A stretch of DNA of 64,000 nucleotides, taken from NCBI GenBank assembly GCA_002352225.1, contig DEIA01000042.1, positions 1-64,000 of the forward strand, given 5' to 3'. Under the pieces are notes generated by a model. It did not search any database, was not told the DNA's origin, and saw only the letters and a program-made list of their open reading frames with translations. Source of the stretch: Flammeovirgaceae bacterium UBA2786. GTDB lineage: Bacteria; Bacteroidota; Bacteroidia; Cytophagales; Cyclobacteriaceae. Numbering within the stretch: the first letter of the stretch is position 1; each line of letters starts with the position of its first letter. Position numbers and translations under genes: made by a program. Of the stretch, positions 27,396-37,370 are shown piece by piece.

Positions 27396-28264
27396 CTAAC
27401 CCAGGCTAATAGTACTTTCCAGGCTTCTGTAATTTTTCCCTCGCTGAGGTAACGCTTTGCTAACTGGTGTAATCCTATTTCTCCCTGGTAGGAGGCTAAT
27501 AACCATTCCGGATCATCACGCATAGGAGCAAGTTCGCTTCCTTCAGGGAGTTTTTCTATGTTTCCCAAACGCCCCAAATCGTTACCGGTAAGAATGGTAC
27601 TGTTTCGTATAGTTTCCGGAATTGCATCGTAACCGATCCCGATTTTTTCATTCGGTTTGGCAACTTCAAAAATACTTTCGCCTTGTACCCGACTATAAAA
27701 ATTCTTTCCCATTCGCGCCACAACATCAAGTTTATGTGGGTCAATCATTCCGTGGGTATCTAATACCGCATCTTGAATATGCATTAACAGCACTTCGCAA
27801 ATTACCAGATTGCCTGCACCCCCACTCTCACCCAAAGGCAGCACTTGTTTTACGCGGCACTCGAACGACACAGGAGATTCGGCCACATAGGGAGGCCTTA
27901 CCAGTTGCGATGATATTTCTGTAAACCCAGCTTTTACAAATTCATTTACCCCTTTCGGAAACTCGCAGCTAGCCAGCGAGGTTTGCTCAACCATGTTGTA
28001 CGAAACAATGTTAATGGTAACCTCGGGTACTTCTTGCACATTTTGAAGCGTGTGTTTGGTTGTATTATCGCGCACTCTTCGGGATGGAGAAAAAATGAGA
28101 ATTGGCGGATTCATGCTAAACATGTTAAAAAAACTAAACGGGCTTAGGTTAACATGGCCTTGCGTATCGATTGAACTTACAAACGCAATAGGGCGCGGTG
28201 TAATTGCACTTTGTAAGTATGCCTGTAGCCTGGGTATTGGTAAATCTGAGGGTTTAATGATCAT
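27392..28264 (-). CDS. Flavin reductase family protein (FMN-binding split barrel)
   Basis: 290 residues. The N-terminal 190 residues fit the flavin reductase-like FMN-binding domain: [40 protein letters not shown], then the later [20 protein letters not shown]. The C-terminal 100 residues carry [11 protein letters not shown] and a helical end. Such proteins reduce or bind FMN; the true substrate is unknown. The start overlaps the stop of the membrane protein gene (ATGA), making it the third gene of a fahA operon, so a role linked to aromatic amino acid breakdown is plausible but inferred. Confidence 0.82.
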   Translation of the reverse strand: MIIKPSDLPIPRLQAYLQSAITPRPIAFVSSIDTQGHVNLSPFSFFNMFSMNPPILIFSPSRRVRDNTTKHTLQNVQEVPEVTINIVSYNMVEQTSLASCEFPKGVNEFVKAGFTEISSQLVRPPYVAESPVSFECRVKQVLPLGESGGAGNLVICEVLLMHIQDAVLDTHGMIDPHKLDVVARMGKNFYSRVQGESIFEVAKPNEKIGIGYDAIPETIRNSTILTGNDLGRLGNIEKLPEGSELAPMRDDPEWLLASYQGEIGLHQLAKRYLSEGKITEAWKVLLAWVS

Positions 28265-28716
28265 GCAATTTTTTCATTTAATGGCGATTCGGGAAATCGT
28301 GGTTTTTGTTTCAACACTTTCAGCAGGCCCACACTTGTAATCGAAATTAAGATTATTGGCAACAGGTAGGCTCCATACCTGAGTTTATTTCCCGCATGAC
28401 TGTACGACCAACCTTGAAAATCAATTGCAGTTTTAATCAACACAAATACAAACAGCAATACCATACCAATCAAAACAGAAACAACCACTTTGCGCGATAG
28501 TACGTGCCGGGCATTAAGCCAAACTACTGCTTCTGTAATCAATAAAACCGTTGCTACTACTACCGCAACCGTAATCCAGGCCCGCGGAAAAGTACGCAAG
28601 AAGCTATACTTAAAAATGATGAACCCTAACTTGCCGAGCAGATTAGGGTTAGCAATCAGGTAAGCATTAACAGTGGTGAGTAGTACCAGCAATATCAATC
28701 CCGCCACCCTTTTCAT
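28261..28716 (-). CDS. Four-helix membrane protein of unknown function
   Basis: 151 residues with about four membrane segments (about 5-22, 47-67, 77-97, 116-137). I do not recognise the family. The ends are charged ([16 protein letters not shown]). It is translationally coupled to both neighbours: its ATG overlaps the fahA stop and its stop overlaps the flavin reductase start, each by four bases. This tight placement suggests its job is tied to tyrosine/phenylalanine degradation or to transport or sensing of its products, which is inference. Confidence 0.7.
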   Translation of the reverse strand: MKRVAGLILLVLLTTVNAYLIANPNLLGKLGFIIFKYSFLRTFPRAWITVAVVVATVLLITEAVVWLNARHVLSRKVVVSVLIGMVLLFVFVLIKTAIDFQGWSYSHAGNKLRYGAYLLPIILISITSVGLLKVLKQKPRFPESPLNEKIA

Positions 28717-29987
28717 AATGCTGGTAAAATTTTACCTACACACGATCCAAACCCTATTCGTACGCCAGCCTTCTCTGCATACCCCTTTATTATTACGGTA
28801 TCTCCGTCTTCCAGAAATTTTCTGTGCTCGCCATTCGCCAACTGTAAAGGACGCTGGCCATTCCAGTTTAATTCCAGTAAAGAACCAAATGAACCGGGTG
28901 ATGGTCCGCTGATAGTACCTGAAGCATATAAATCGCCCACCTGAATATTGCACCCGTTTGTAGTATGATGCGCGAGTTGTTGGTTTACATTCCAGTACAA
29001 ATATTTTGCATTAGATCGGCAAACGGTAGTAGCTTCGCCTTTGTCTGGTTGAATCAACACCTCGAGGTTAACATCAAAATTTTTATTTCCTTCAACAGCC
29101 AGATAGGGTAACACATGCGGAAATTGTTCAGGCCCTTTTACCCGAAAGGGTTCCAATGCATCTAAGGTTACAACCCAGGGCGAAAGGGTTGATCCAAAAT
29201 TCTTTCCAAGAAATGGGCCTAAGGGTACATATTCCCATTGCTGAATATCGCGCGCGCTCCAGTCGTTAAATAAAACAAAACCAAAGATGTAGTCTTCTGC
29301 TTCATTGGTTGTAATGTGTGTACCGAGTGAATTTTCCTTACAGGTTATAAACGCAAGCTCCAGTTCAAAATCCAGTTTAAGCGATGGGCAATACACCGGA
29401 AACTCAGACTCCTGAAGTTTAATCTGGCCCTTTGGCCGGTGGATGTTTGTGCCCGATGCTACAATTGAAGAAGCGCGGCCATGATACCCAACCGGCAAGT
29501 GTTTCCAGTTAGGAAGCAATGCATTCTTTGGATCTCTGAACATACTACCCACATTAGTGGCGTGTTCTTCGCTACTGTAGAAATCGGTATAATTCGGAAT
29601 AAAAACAGGCATTTGCATTTGTACTTCACTCATCGGTATTAATGCAATTTCGCGTGCGGCTACATTTCGTTGAAGGTCATCTACACCTACACTCAGCAAC
29701 TCCGCAATTCGATTACGTACAGCCCGGGCTGGTTTTCTTCCCAGCGCAATAAAGTTGTTAAGATATTTTTGATTAAAGATTCCAGCGGGCAATCCCAAAC
29801 CATCCAAAAATCCATTCTCATGCAAATACACCAGATCAAGTACATAATTGCCAATGGCCACACCGGCTACTGCACTCAGGTATCGGGTTTTAAAAATTCC
29901 AAAGGGCAAATTCTGAATTGGAAAATCAGAACCGGGTGGAACTTCAACCCAACTCGTTAGCTCAGGATTATTAGCTGTAATCTGCAT
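28713..29987 (-). CDS. fahA: Fumarylacetoacetase
   Basis: 424 residues, matching family length. The N-terminal SH3-like domain (about 15-120, NLPFGIFKTRY) precedes the FAH catalytic domain, which shows YTDFYSSEEHATNVG, PVGYHGRASSIV, DFELELAFI and NDWSARDIQ with the metal-binding acidic residues. It cleaves fumarylacetoacetate to fumarate and acetoacetate, the last step of tyrosine breakdown. hmgA and hppD are not in the window. First gene of a three-gene operon with the membrane protein and flavin reductase. Confidence 0.94.
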   Translation of the reverse strand: MQITANNPELTSWVEVPPGSDFPIQNLPFGIFKTRYLSAVAGVAIGNYVLDLVYLHENGFLDGLGLPAGIFNQKYLNNFIALGRKPARAVRNRIAELLSVGVDDLQRNVAAREIALIPMSEVQMQMPVFIPNYTDFYSSEEHATNVGSMFRDPKNALLPNWKHLPVGYHGRASSIVASGTNIHRPKGQIKLQESEFPVYCPSLKLDFELELAFITCKENSLGTHITTNEAEDYIFGFVLFNDWSARDIQQWEYVPLGPFLGKNFGSTLSPWVVTLDALEPFRVKGPEQFPHVLPYLAVEGNKNFDVNLEVLIQPDKGEATTVCRSNAKYLYWNVNQQLAHHTTNGCNIQVGDLYASGTISGPSPGSFGSLLELNWNGQRPLQLANGEHRKFLEDGDTVIIKGYAEKAGVRIGFGSCVGKILPAL

Positions 29988-30061
29988 TTATCAGGATAAT
30001 GTTTCTTGAAGTCGAAATTAATTTAAAATTTTTACTTTACTTGACTTCTTTGATTGTTAGA

Positions 30062-31435
30062 ATGGGTTCTGGTAAACTTCCAATTCAATTCCCTCCGGTA
30101 TTTGCAGATCGGATGAAGGCTACGCTTGGCAATGATTGGAATGCGTTTGTGCAAGCGCATCAACACGCTGCCCCTGTAACCATTCGGATTAATCCTGCTA
30201 AATTTTCAAAACCCGATTTACCCCCAGTACCCTGGAGTAAGCTTGGTTTTTACCTGGAATCAAGACCCGTTTTTACATTAGATCCATCGTTTCATGCAGG
30301 GGCATATTACGTTCAGGAAGCTAGTTCTCTTTTTCTTGAACAAGCTATATTACAAACTGTTGATGTAAGTAAACCGCTTCGCGTGTTAGATTTATGCGCG
30401 GCTCCCGGAGGCAAATCAACTCATTTGCTTAGTTTGCTGTCAGCCGACTCGTTGCTTATCAGTAACGATGCAATCAGAGCACGTGCTCAGATTTTATGGG
30501 AGAATGTTCAGAAGTGGGGGCATTCAAATGTAATCGTAACTAACTCAGACCCATCGGCTTTTAAACAGCTTACCGGATACTTTGATATTATTGTGGTAGA
30601 TGCACCCTGTTCGGGCGAAGGCTTGTTTCGAAAAGATCCTGAGGCAGGTGAACATTGGTCGGAAGAACATGTAACCTTATGCGCACACCGGCAACAAAGA
30701 ATTTTAAATGATATCTGGCCTGCTTTAAAAGAGAATGGTTTACTAATCTTCAGCACGTGTACGTTTAACCCAAAAGAGAATGAAGAAAATTTAAACTCTT
30801 TCTCATCTGAACATGCTGTTGAGTTTATTTCGTTAAATCTGAACCCGGACTGGGGAATTGAGTCGGTTAACCTAAACAAGGTACAGGGTTACCGGTTTTA
30901 CCCACACCAGGCTAAGGGCGAGGGTTTTTTTATCTCAGTAATGAGAAAAAAAGAAAACACAGAAAAGATAAAAATTAAACCAACCGGAAAATTCAACACA
31001 CTACCAGCTAAGATTGTTGACAGGCTAAAGCCATGGATAACAACTCCTGAATTGTTTCGCTGGATTCAGCAAGAGGAGTTGATTATTCAAATCTCTGAAA
31101 CTATGTTTACCGAAGCAGAATGGATTAGTAAACATTTGTTTCCTATTGGAAAAGGAACAGCGATTGCGCAACTCAAACACGACAAACTAATACCGGAACA
31201 TGCGTTTGCTTTATCGCATGCTATTCAAAGCACCCATTTTCATATTTCAGATCTGAATGAAGCCGAGGCCATTGCATATCTAAGAAAAGACACGTTATTG
31301 CTAAGCGAAGGGTTGAAAGGATTTGGATTAATCCGCTACCAGAACAATAACCTGGGCTGGGTAAATCATCTGGGAAACAGAACCAACAATCTTTACCCGG
31401 CTAACTGGCGTATTAGAATGTTAGCCGATCATTAA
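30062..31435 (+). CDS. RsmF-like rRNA (cytosine-C5) methyltransferase
   Basis: 457 residues from ATG 30062. An upstream ATG at 29999 would add 21 hydrophobic residues that are not part of the family and is disfavoured. SAM-binding motif DLCAAPGGKS (110-119), the motif IV cysteine in DAPCSGEG (Cys183) and the motif VI cysteine in STCTF (Cys233) identify a NOL1/NOP2/sun m5C methyltransferase. The C-terminal part (about 290-457) fits the RsmF (YebU) extension and PUA-like fold. The likely target is a cytosine in 16S rRNA; the exact position is inferred by family. Its stop overlaps that of the converging MFS gene. Confidence 0.85.
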   Translation: MGSGKLPIQFPPVFADRMKATLGNDWNAFVQAHQHAAPVTIRINPAKFSKPDLPPVPWSKLGFYLESRPVFTLDPSFHAGAYYVQEASSLFLEQAILQTVDVSKPLRVLDLCAAPGGKSTHLLSLLSADSLLISNDAIRARAQILWENVQKWGHSNVIVTNSDPSAFKQLTGYFDIIVVDAPCSGEGLFRKDPEAGEHWSEEHVTLCAHRQQRILNDIWPALKENGLLIFSTCTFNPKENEENLNSFSSEHAVEFISLNLNPDWGIESVNLNKVQGYRFYPHQAKGEGFFISVMRKKENTEKIKIKPTGKFNTLPAKIVDRLKPWITTPELFRWIQQEELIIQISETMFTEAEWISKHLFPIGKGTAIAQLKHDKLIPEHAFALSHAIQSTHFHISDLNEAEAIAYLRKDTLLLSEGLKGFGLIRYQNNNLGWVNHLGNRTNNLYPANWRIRMLADH

Positions 31436-32559
31436 GCGTTCATAGCCTGAAATACTTCTACGATCCCATCCGGTAAGGCAACTCCGCTAAAGAAAATACC
31501 TACACAAAAAACCTTTTCGTAATAATTAGCTTTCTCTATAGCCAGGGGTAACGAGCTTACGGATAGTACGGTGAACGAAGCCGTGTACACCAAAAGGATA
31601 ACGATAGTTAACCAGCCTGATCCGGTAACGAAAAGTAATGCTAAGGCTACTGAGTTAGTCAGAAAACTCAACCAAAATGATTTGTGCGTACCAATCTTGT
31701 TTATGAAATCACTGGCCGGTAGCGATAACACCGCAGTAATAAACAAGACACTTACTAATATCCATTTTCCTTCCCAGGTAATTATGTTAGCCAGATTAAC
31801 CTGAAGTAAATCGGGCAAATAATTGAACAGAAGCGTGGTGGTGAGTCCCAGCGCCATGCCCATAAATAAGATGAAAAAATAATCAGATCGTTGTGTGTCA
31901 AACCGTATTTCGGCACGCGGTTGCTGGCCCTTACTATTAAATAAGCTCAGCGAATTTTTCTTTAGCGCATAGCCCGATGCAAACGTAATTACACCCCCAA
32001 GCATAAACGTAACGGGAGCACCTAAGTAATCTATTAAATCTACAATTACGGGTTCTAATGAATAAATCAGATTAGCCACAATGGTAAGAATAGCCATAGC
32101 CCGCGGTAGTTTATCGATTGGCGTAAATAATTCCAGTGTGGAGAGTGCGGGACTGGTGAAGATACTCATGGATACCAGCCACAACACAATTAATACCGGT
32201 AAAATCCACTTAAATATTTCACCAGGGTTACTAAACAACGTAAACGCTACTGCCATAAAAATCATGGCAGCGAAACTGATCCCAGAAGAGATAATGGGAA
32301 TGCGGTGGCCATCTTTAAACCTAAACCGGTCTCCGATTTTGCCAGCAATAGGAGGCGTTAGTACAAGTATAATGCTTTGTGCTAGTACCAAAGCAAATGC
32401 AAATTCAGTAAAGTTAAACTGATTAAGAAGTTTGGGTTGGTAGTTGTGGTAGGCAATCCAGCCAATTACAATTGAGCCATACAAGGCAGCAAGACTCCAG
32501 AGTTGCTTCCATTCAATTTGATCAGACTTGGGGGCTTCTAACAAGACAGGGTTATTCAT
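31432..32559 (-). CDS. MFS transporter
   Basis: 375 residues, short for an MFS carrier, with about ten to eleven membrane segments. The loop after segment two reads GKIGDRFRFKDGHR, the MFS motif A form. A central loop (about 198-215) separates the two halves. No substrate can be read from the sequence. It stands alone between the methyltransferase and valS. The shortness could mean a missing helix pair, since typical members have twelve helices and about 400 residues; I found no frameshift. Confidence 0.75.
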   Translation of the reverse strand: MNNPVLLEAPKSDQIEWKQLWSLAALYGSIVIGWIAYHNYQPKLLNQFNFTEFAFALVLAQSIILVLTPPIAGKIGDRFRFKDGHRIPIISSGISFAAMIFMAVAFTLFSNPGEIFKWILPVLIVLWLVSMSIFTSPALSTLELFTPIDKLPRAMAILTIVANLIYSLEPVIVDLIDYLGAPVTFMLGGVITFASGYALKKNSLSLFNSKGQQPRAEIRFDTQRSDYFFILFMGMALGLTTTLLFNYLPDLLQVNLANIITWEGKWILVSVLFITAVLSLPASDFINKIGTHKSFWLSFLTNSVALALLFVTGSGWLTIVILLVYTASFTVLSVSSLPLAIEKANYYEKVFCVGIFFSGVALPDGIVEVFQAMNA

Positions 32560-32652
32560 TTTAGGTTGCCGTTTGCCTTGTAAACATACAAATTCTCTTT
32601 GCCTGGCGAATTTCCAGAATAGTTAACCTGCACACATTGGCTCTCTTTTCAT

Positions 32653-32660
32653 TATTTTTG
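32653..32660 (+). promoter_or_regulatory. -7 element TATTTTTG for valS
   Basis: Exact TAnnTTTG, 30 bases before ATG 32691. It lies downstream of the upstream TTG codon at 32637, which supports the 32691 start. Confidence 0.5.
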
Positions 32661-32690
32661 CCGACTTATAAATTGCATTTTTTCTGTTTT

Positions 32691-35345
32691 ATGGCACTTC
32701 CCACAAAATATAACCCGGCTGAAGTTGAAGATAAATGGTACCAGCAGTGGCTAAAGGCCGGTTTTTTTCATGCAAAACCCAATGAAGCAAAAGAACCATT
32801 CTGTATTGTAATACCACCTCCAAATGTAACCGGGGTTTTGCACATGGGCCATATGCTCAATAACACCATTCAGGATGTGCTAATTCGTAAAGCCCGTATG
32901 GAAGGGAAAGAAGCCTGCTGGGTTCCGGGTACCGATCATGCCTCTATTGCAACCGAAGCACGGGTAGTTGCTATGTTACGCGAAAAAGGCATTAAAAAAT
33001 CGCAGCTAACGCGCGATGAATTTTTAACATATGCCTGGGAATGGAAGGAAAAATATGGCGGTATTATACTGGAACAGCTCAAGAAGTTAGGTGCATCGTG
33101 CGATTGGGACCGTACTTCCTTTACCATGGATGCCGATTATTACAAGGCCGTAATACGGGTATTTGTAGATCTCTATAACAAGGGTTACATCTATCGTGGG
33201 TTGCGCATGATCAACTGGGATTGCGAAGCCAAAACCGCCTTATCAAACGAAGAAGTTCTTTATAAAGAAGATGGCGAAAAATCCATGCTGTATTCTGTTC
33301 GCTATCAGATTAAAGGTACTTCAGATTGGATTACAATTGCCACGCAACGACCCGAAACCATTATGGGCGATGTAGCAATTGCCGTAAACCCAACCGATGA
33401 ACGTTATAAGAATCTGATTGGGAAAAAAGTATTGGTACCATTCATTAACCGCGAAATTCCGGTTATTGCCGATGACTATGTAGACAAAACATTTGGAACC
33501 GGTTGCCTGAAAGTTACACCCGCCCATGATGTAAACGACTACGAAATAGGATTGCGCCATAATCTGCCGGTAATTGATACAATTAACGATGACGGTACCC
33601 TTAATGAAAAATGTGAATTACCCGCTTTTGTAGGCAAAGATCGGTTTGTTGTTCGCAAAGAAATTGTAAAAGACCTACGCGAAGCCGGCCATCTGATAAA
33701 GGAAGAAGAATTTATTACACGCATTGGCCGGTCGGAAAGAACCAACTCTGTAGTAGAGCCTAAACTATCGCTGCAATGGTTTGTGAAAATGAAAGACATT
33801 TCGCGCAAAGCATATCAGGCGGTAGAAACCGATGATATTAAGCTACACCCGGCCAAGTTTAAAAACACCTATCGGCATTGGATGGAAAACGTGCGCGATT
33901 GGTGTATCTCGCGCCAGTTGTGGTGGGGGCACCGCATACCAGCCTGGTACGATGAAGCCGGTAATGTTGTGGTTGCCGAAAATGAAGAAGAGGCCAACCA
34001 AACCTATCAAACAAAATTTGGAAATCGGCAATCAAAATTAACACAAGATCCCGATGTACTGGATACCTGGGCATCCAGTTGGCTTTGGCCGATTGAAGTA
34101 TTTAAAGGATTTAATGATCAGTATTTCGATAAAAAAACCGGAAAAATTACGGCAGGCAAAAATATTGAGTTGGATTACTTCTACCCCACTCAGGTGTTGG
34201 TAACAGCACCTGAAATTTTATTTTTCTGGGTAGCGCGAATGATTATTGCAGGATATGAGTACATGGATAAAAAACCATTTGAGAATGTATACCTAACCGG
34301 TATTGTGCGCGATAAACAGGGAAGAAAAATGTCTAAATCGCTCGGTAATTCACCCGATCCATTGGAACTAATTTCCAACTACGGAGCCGATGCGGTTCGC
34401 ACGGGTATGTTGTTTAGCTCTCCGGCCGGAAACGATTTGTTGTACGATGAGAAGTTGGTTGAGCAAGGACGCAATTTTGCCAACAAAATATGGAATGCAT
34501 TCAGGCTTGTTAAAGGCTGGGAGGTAGATGAAACGTTACCTCAACCACAAGAATGCAAAACTGCTGTTGAGTGGTCTGAATCAAAGTTTAATCAATCGCT
34601 GATTGAGTTAACCGACCATTTTGCTAAATTCAGAATGTCCGATGCCTTACTCAGCGTTTATAAATTAATCTGGAACGACTTCTGCGCCTGGTATTTAGAA
34701 ATGATCAAACCAGAGTTTGGTAAACCCATTGATAGCATCACTTATCACAAAACCGTTTCGTTGTTTGAGTCTGTATTAAAAGTTTTGCATCCGTTTATGC
34801 CGTTTATAACAGAAGAGTTATGGAGCGAACTTAAACCGCGTACACAAAACGAGAATATTATTATTGCATCGTGGCCAAAATCAGGCACTACAAATGATGC
34901 TTTGTTAATTGAAGGCACAACTGCATTTGAAGTAATTACACAATTACGTAACGCCCGCAACGCAAAGGGAATTTCTCCAAAAGAAGTACTCTCCATTTAT
35001 TGTCAGCAGCCAACCATTAAAGAGTTTTGGCCTATCATTAAGAAACTGGGTAATATTAATGAGGTTACTACGGGCGTTATTAAACCTTCGGGTATTTCAT
35101 TTCTGGTTGGAACTACCGAATACATCGTTCCTATGGAAGGAAAGATAGATGTTGAAAAGGAAAAAGAATCGCTTGAAAAGGAAATTACTTATTTGCGTGG
35201 GTTCCTGGCCAGCGTAGATAAAAAACTTTCGAACGAGAAATTTGTAGCCGGAGCACCCCCAGCCGTAATTGAGACAGAACGCAAAAAGAAAGCGGATGCA
35301 GAAGCTAAGATAAAGTCTTATGAGGACGCGCTGAAAAATTTATAA
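32691..35345 (+). CDS. valS: Valyl-tRNA synthetase
   Basis: 884 residues from ATG 32691; the in-frame TTG at 32637 precedes the likely promoter. Class I synthetase with HMGH (51-54) and KMSKS (about 546-550), an editing domain between them (TIATQRPETIMGD, then TFGTGCLKVTPAHDVNDYEIG), the anticodon-binding domain (about 640-790) and a C-terminal coiled-coil (about 820-884) typical of ValRS. It charges tRNA-Val and hydrolyses threonyl-tRNA by editing. Single-gene unit. Confidence 0.96.
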   Translation: MALPTKYNPAEVEDKWYQQWLKAGFFHAKPNEAKEPFCIVIPPPNVTGVLHMGHMLNNTIQDVLIRKARMEGKEACWVPGTDHASIATEARVVAMLREKGIKKSQLTRDEFLTYAWEWKEKYGGIILEQLKKLGASCDWDRTSFTMDADYYKAVIRVFVDLYNKGYIYRGLRMINWDCEAKTALSNEEVLYKEDGEKSMLYSVRYQIKGTSDWITIATQRPETIMGDVAIAVNPTDERYKNLIGKKVLVPFINREIPVIADDYVDKTFGTGCLKVTPAHDVNDYEIGLRHNLPVIDTINDDGTLNEKCELPAFVGKDRFVVRKEIVKDLREAGHLIKEEEFITRIGRSERTNSVVEPKLSLQWFVKMKDISRKAYQAVETDDIKLHPAKFKNTYRHWMENVRDWCISRQLWWGHRIPAWYDEAGNVVVAENEEEANQTYQTKFGNRQSKLTQDPDVLDTWASSWLWPIEVFKGFNDQYFDKKTGKITAGKNIELDYFYPTQVLVTAPEILFFWVARMIIAGYEYMDKKPFENVYLTGIVRDKQGRKMSKSLGNSPDPLELISNYGADAVRTGMLFSSPAGNDLLYDEKLVEQGRNFANKIWNAFRLVKGWEVDETLPQPQECKTAVEWSESKFNQSLIELTDHFAKFRMSDALLSVYKLIWNDFCAWYLEMIKPEFGKPIDSITYHKTVSLFESVLKVLHPFMPFITEELWSELKPRTQNENIIIASWPKSGTTNDALLIEGTTAFEVITQLRNARNAKGISPKEVLSIYCQQPTIKEFWPIIKKLGNINEVTTGVIKPSGISFLVGTTEYIVPMEGKIDVEKEKESLEKEITYLRGFLASVDKKLSNEKFVAGAPPAVIETERKKKADAEAKIKSYEDALKNL

Positions 35346-35404
35346 CAGCTAAGTCATGAATAATTCTTGAACGTAAGGCTGCTTGGGTTACTAAAACGAT
35401 AAGC

Positions 35405-36136
35405 TTAGCGCGAACCTTTATTCATAAATTCAAATATCCTTATCAGGTCAGGCTCTTTTTTTGGAGACAACTTATTTGCCTTTATGTGGTTATCCACTTC
35501 GTTGGTAATTTCAGGTATTAAACTCAAATCCTTACCCGATTTAATCTGAATAAGCTCGTCTCCCTTCTTTCCGAAGTAAGTTTCGTTAATCAGAATTTTG
35601 ATGTCTTTGCTCCCCGACCCCATAGCCACATTATAGGTAGGCTTTATAATCGAAATTCTATAGTACTTAAACAAAGGAGTAGTCCCATCGACCAATACTT
35701 CCAGCAGGCCTGTTAATTTCGTGCCCTGGTAGGTGTACGGAGTTGAACTTATAAAATAATGCGTCTCTTTGGTTAGCGAATCAATCCATACCATACTTCT
35801 GATTCTCGCCCCATCTATAATCTTTACACCGGTTGAGGTTTTAACTTCAACCGTTTGTTCCTGCAGGTTATACTTCAGCCAATATCCTTCAAGTAAATTA
35901 TCCGATTCATTTAATAGTATAGTAGTCTTATTCCATTTTTTATCGGCATACACATTACCCACCACAGTACCGGGTTGCATAGGGATGCCGTATAACAAAT
36001 CTGAATTACCTAATCCATTTACATCTGTCAATCGGTCCATCGTCCACTGCGCTCTTATTTGAGTGGGCACACTGGATTGACCCCAAACGTTATGTAAACA
36101 AAAAACAGCTAACAGCACTATTAAAGAGATCTTCAT
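35405..36136 (-). CDS. Exported protein of unknown function (GLPGLI-like features)
   Basis: 243 residues with a signal peptide (about 1-20, ending VWGQ). The rest is predicted beta-rich, with WTMDRLTDVNGLGNSDLLYG and several aromatic strand segments, and a basic C-terminus. It faintly resembles Bacteroidota exported proteins with repeated beta strands but I cannot assign a family. Only ten bases separate it from the upstream ald stop, so it may be the last gene of the porX-tsaE-ald transcript or have its own promoter. Confidence 0.6.
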   Translation of the reverse strand: MKISLIVLLAVFCLHNVWGQSSVPTQIRAQWTMDRLTDVNGLGNSDLLYGIPMQPGTVVGNVYADKKWNKTTILLNESDNLLEGYWLKYNLQEQTVEVKTSTGVKIIDGARIRSMVWIDSLTKETHYFISSTPYTYQGTKLTGLLEVLVDGTTPLFKYYRISIIKPTYNVAMGSGSKDIKILINETYFGKKGDELIQIKSGKDLSLIPEITNEVDNHIKANKLSPKKEPDLIRIFEFMNKGSR

Positions 36137-36146
36137 AAAAGCATAT

Positions 36147-37370
36147 TTACACTCTAATGGCTAATATCAATTCAATATTTTTAAATTTCATACCAAACTT
36201 TCGCGCTATTGTTTCGTTTGTAAGTGCCCCTTTATAGGTATACACTCCTTTCATAAACCACTTGTGCGAGAAAATCATTTCCTCCACACCACCTTCTTCG
36301 GCTGCACGCAAAATAGTGGGAGTAAAAATATTACTTAGCGCGGTTGTAGCTGTGGTAGCCACACGCGAAGCCACATTGGGTACACAGTAATGAATGATGT
36401 CGTGTTTCCTAAATACAGGTCGGTTAAGCGTTGTAGTTTCTGAGGTTTCGATACACCCACCCTGATCGATACTTAAATCGATTATTAAAGAATCGGGTTT
36501 CATCTTTTTTACCATCTCTTCCGATACCACGTGCCGCACTTTTCCCTTTTCGGCCCGCAGTGCACCAATTACCACATCTGCATTTTGCAGGCTCTCGCTT
36601 AGTGTAATCGTATCGATTGTAGAAGTATAAAACTGATGCCCCAGCGTGTGTTTTATTCTGCGCAGTTTATACAAATGGTTATCAAATACCTGAATCTCGG
36701 CACCCAGACTCAACGCTGCCCGGGCTGCATATTCTGCCACTGTACCTGCTCCAATTATTACTACTTTGGTAGGAGGCACTCCGGTTATACCACCCAAAAT
36801 AATTCCTTTCCCTTTATTAACGGTACTCAGGTATTCTGCTGCTATTAACATCACGGTGCTTCCTGCTATTTCGCTCATGGCCCGTACAATAGGCATACTT
36901 CCAACTTTGTCCTCAATAAATTCATAGGCCAACGCGGTAACCCGTTTCTTCAGCAACGCATTAATACACTCTTGTTTCAGATTTCCCATTTGCAGGGCTG
37001 ATATGAGCGTTTGCCCGGGGCGAAAGTGCTCCAGTTCTTCCAGGGTTGGTGGTTCAATCTTAAGAATGAAATCCGCTTTATAAACTTCCTCTGCCGAATA
37101 AACAATTTTGGCTCCGGCTTCGCTGTATTGTTTATCCGAAAACTTTGAGCCTTCGCCAGCCATTGTTTCTACCAAAACTTCATGGCCATTATTTACCAGT
37201 AACGCCACTGCATCGGGCGTTAAACTGATCCGATTTTCCTGCAAAGAAACTTCGCGGGGTAATCCTATAAAAAAAGATCGTTTCGATTTTTTAACTGGCA
37301 TTAATTGCTCTTGCGGATACAATTCCGATTTAGCAAGGGCTTCAAAACCCGTTTTCTTCTTTTCACTCAT
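36147..37370 (-). CDS. ald: Alanine dehydrogenase
   Basis: 407 residues. The N-terminal ADH/PNT domain (GLPREVSLQENRISLTPDAV, then the conserved FSDKQYSEAGAKIV) is followed by the NAD-binding Rossmann domain (about 175-345, VVIIGAGTVAEYAARAAL with IQVFDNH). It catalyses reversible deamination of alanine to pyruvate with NAD. The N-terminal 30 residues (SEKKKTGFEALAKSELYPQE) are longer than in Mycobacterium-type Ald, an extension I associate with Bacteroidota forms. The start overlaps the tsaE stop by four bases. Confidence 0.88.
   Translation of the reverse strand: MSEKKKTGFEALAKSELYPQEQLMPVKKSKRSFFIGLPREVSLQENRISLTPDAVALLVNNGHEVLVETMAGEGSKFSDKQYSEAGAKIVYSAEEVYKADFILKIEPPTLEELEHFRPGQTLISALQMGNLKQECINALLKKRVTALAYEFIEDKVGSMPIVRAMSEIAGSTVMLIAAEYLSTVNKGKGIILGGITGVPPTKVVIIGAGTVAEYAARAALSLGAEIQVFDNHLYKLRRIKHTLGHQFYTSTIDTITLSESLQNADVVIGALRAEKGKVRHVVSEEMVKKMKPDSLIIDLSIDQGGCIETSETTTLNRPVFRKHDIIHYCVPNVASRVATTATTALSNIFTPTILRAAEEGGVEEMIFSHKWFMKGVYTYKGALTNETIARKFGMKFKNIELILAIRV

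Noticed and set aside
31432..32559. MFS gene as a frameshifted remnant because it is short
   Set aside because: The frame is continuous with normal ends and membrane pattern; short carriers exist.
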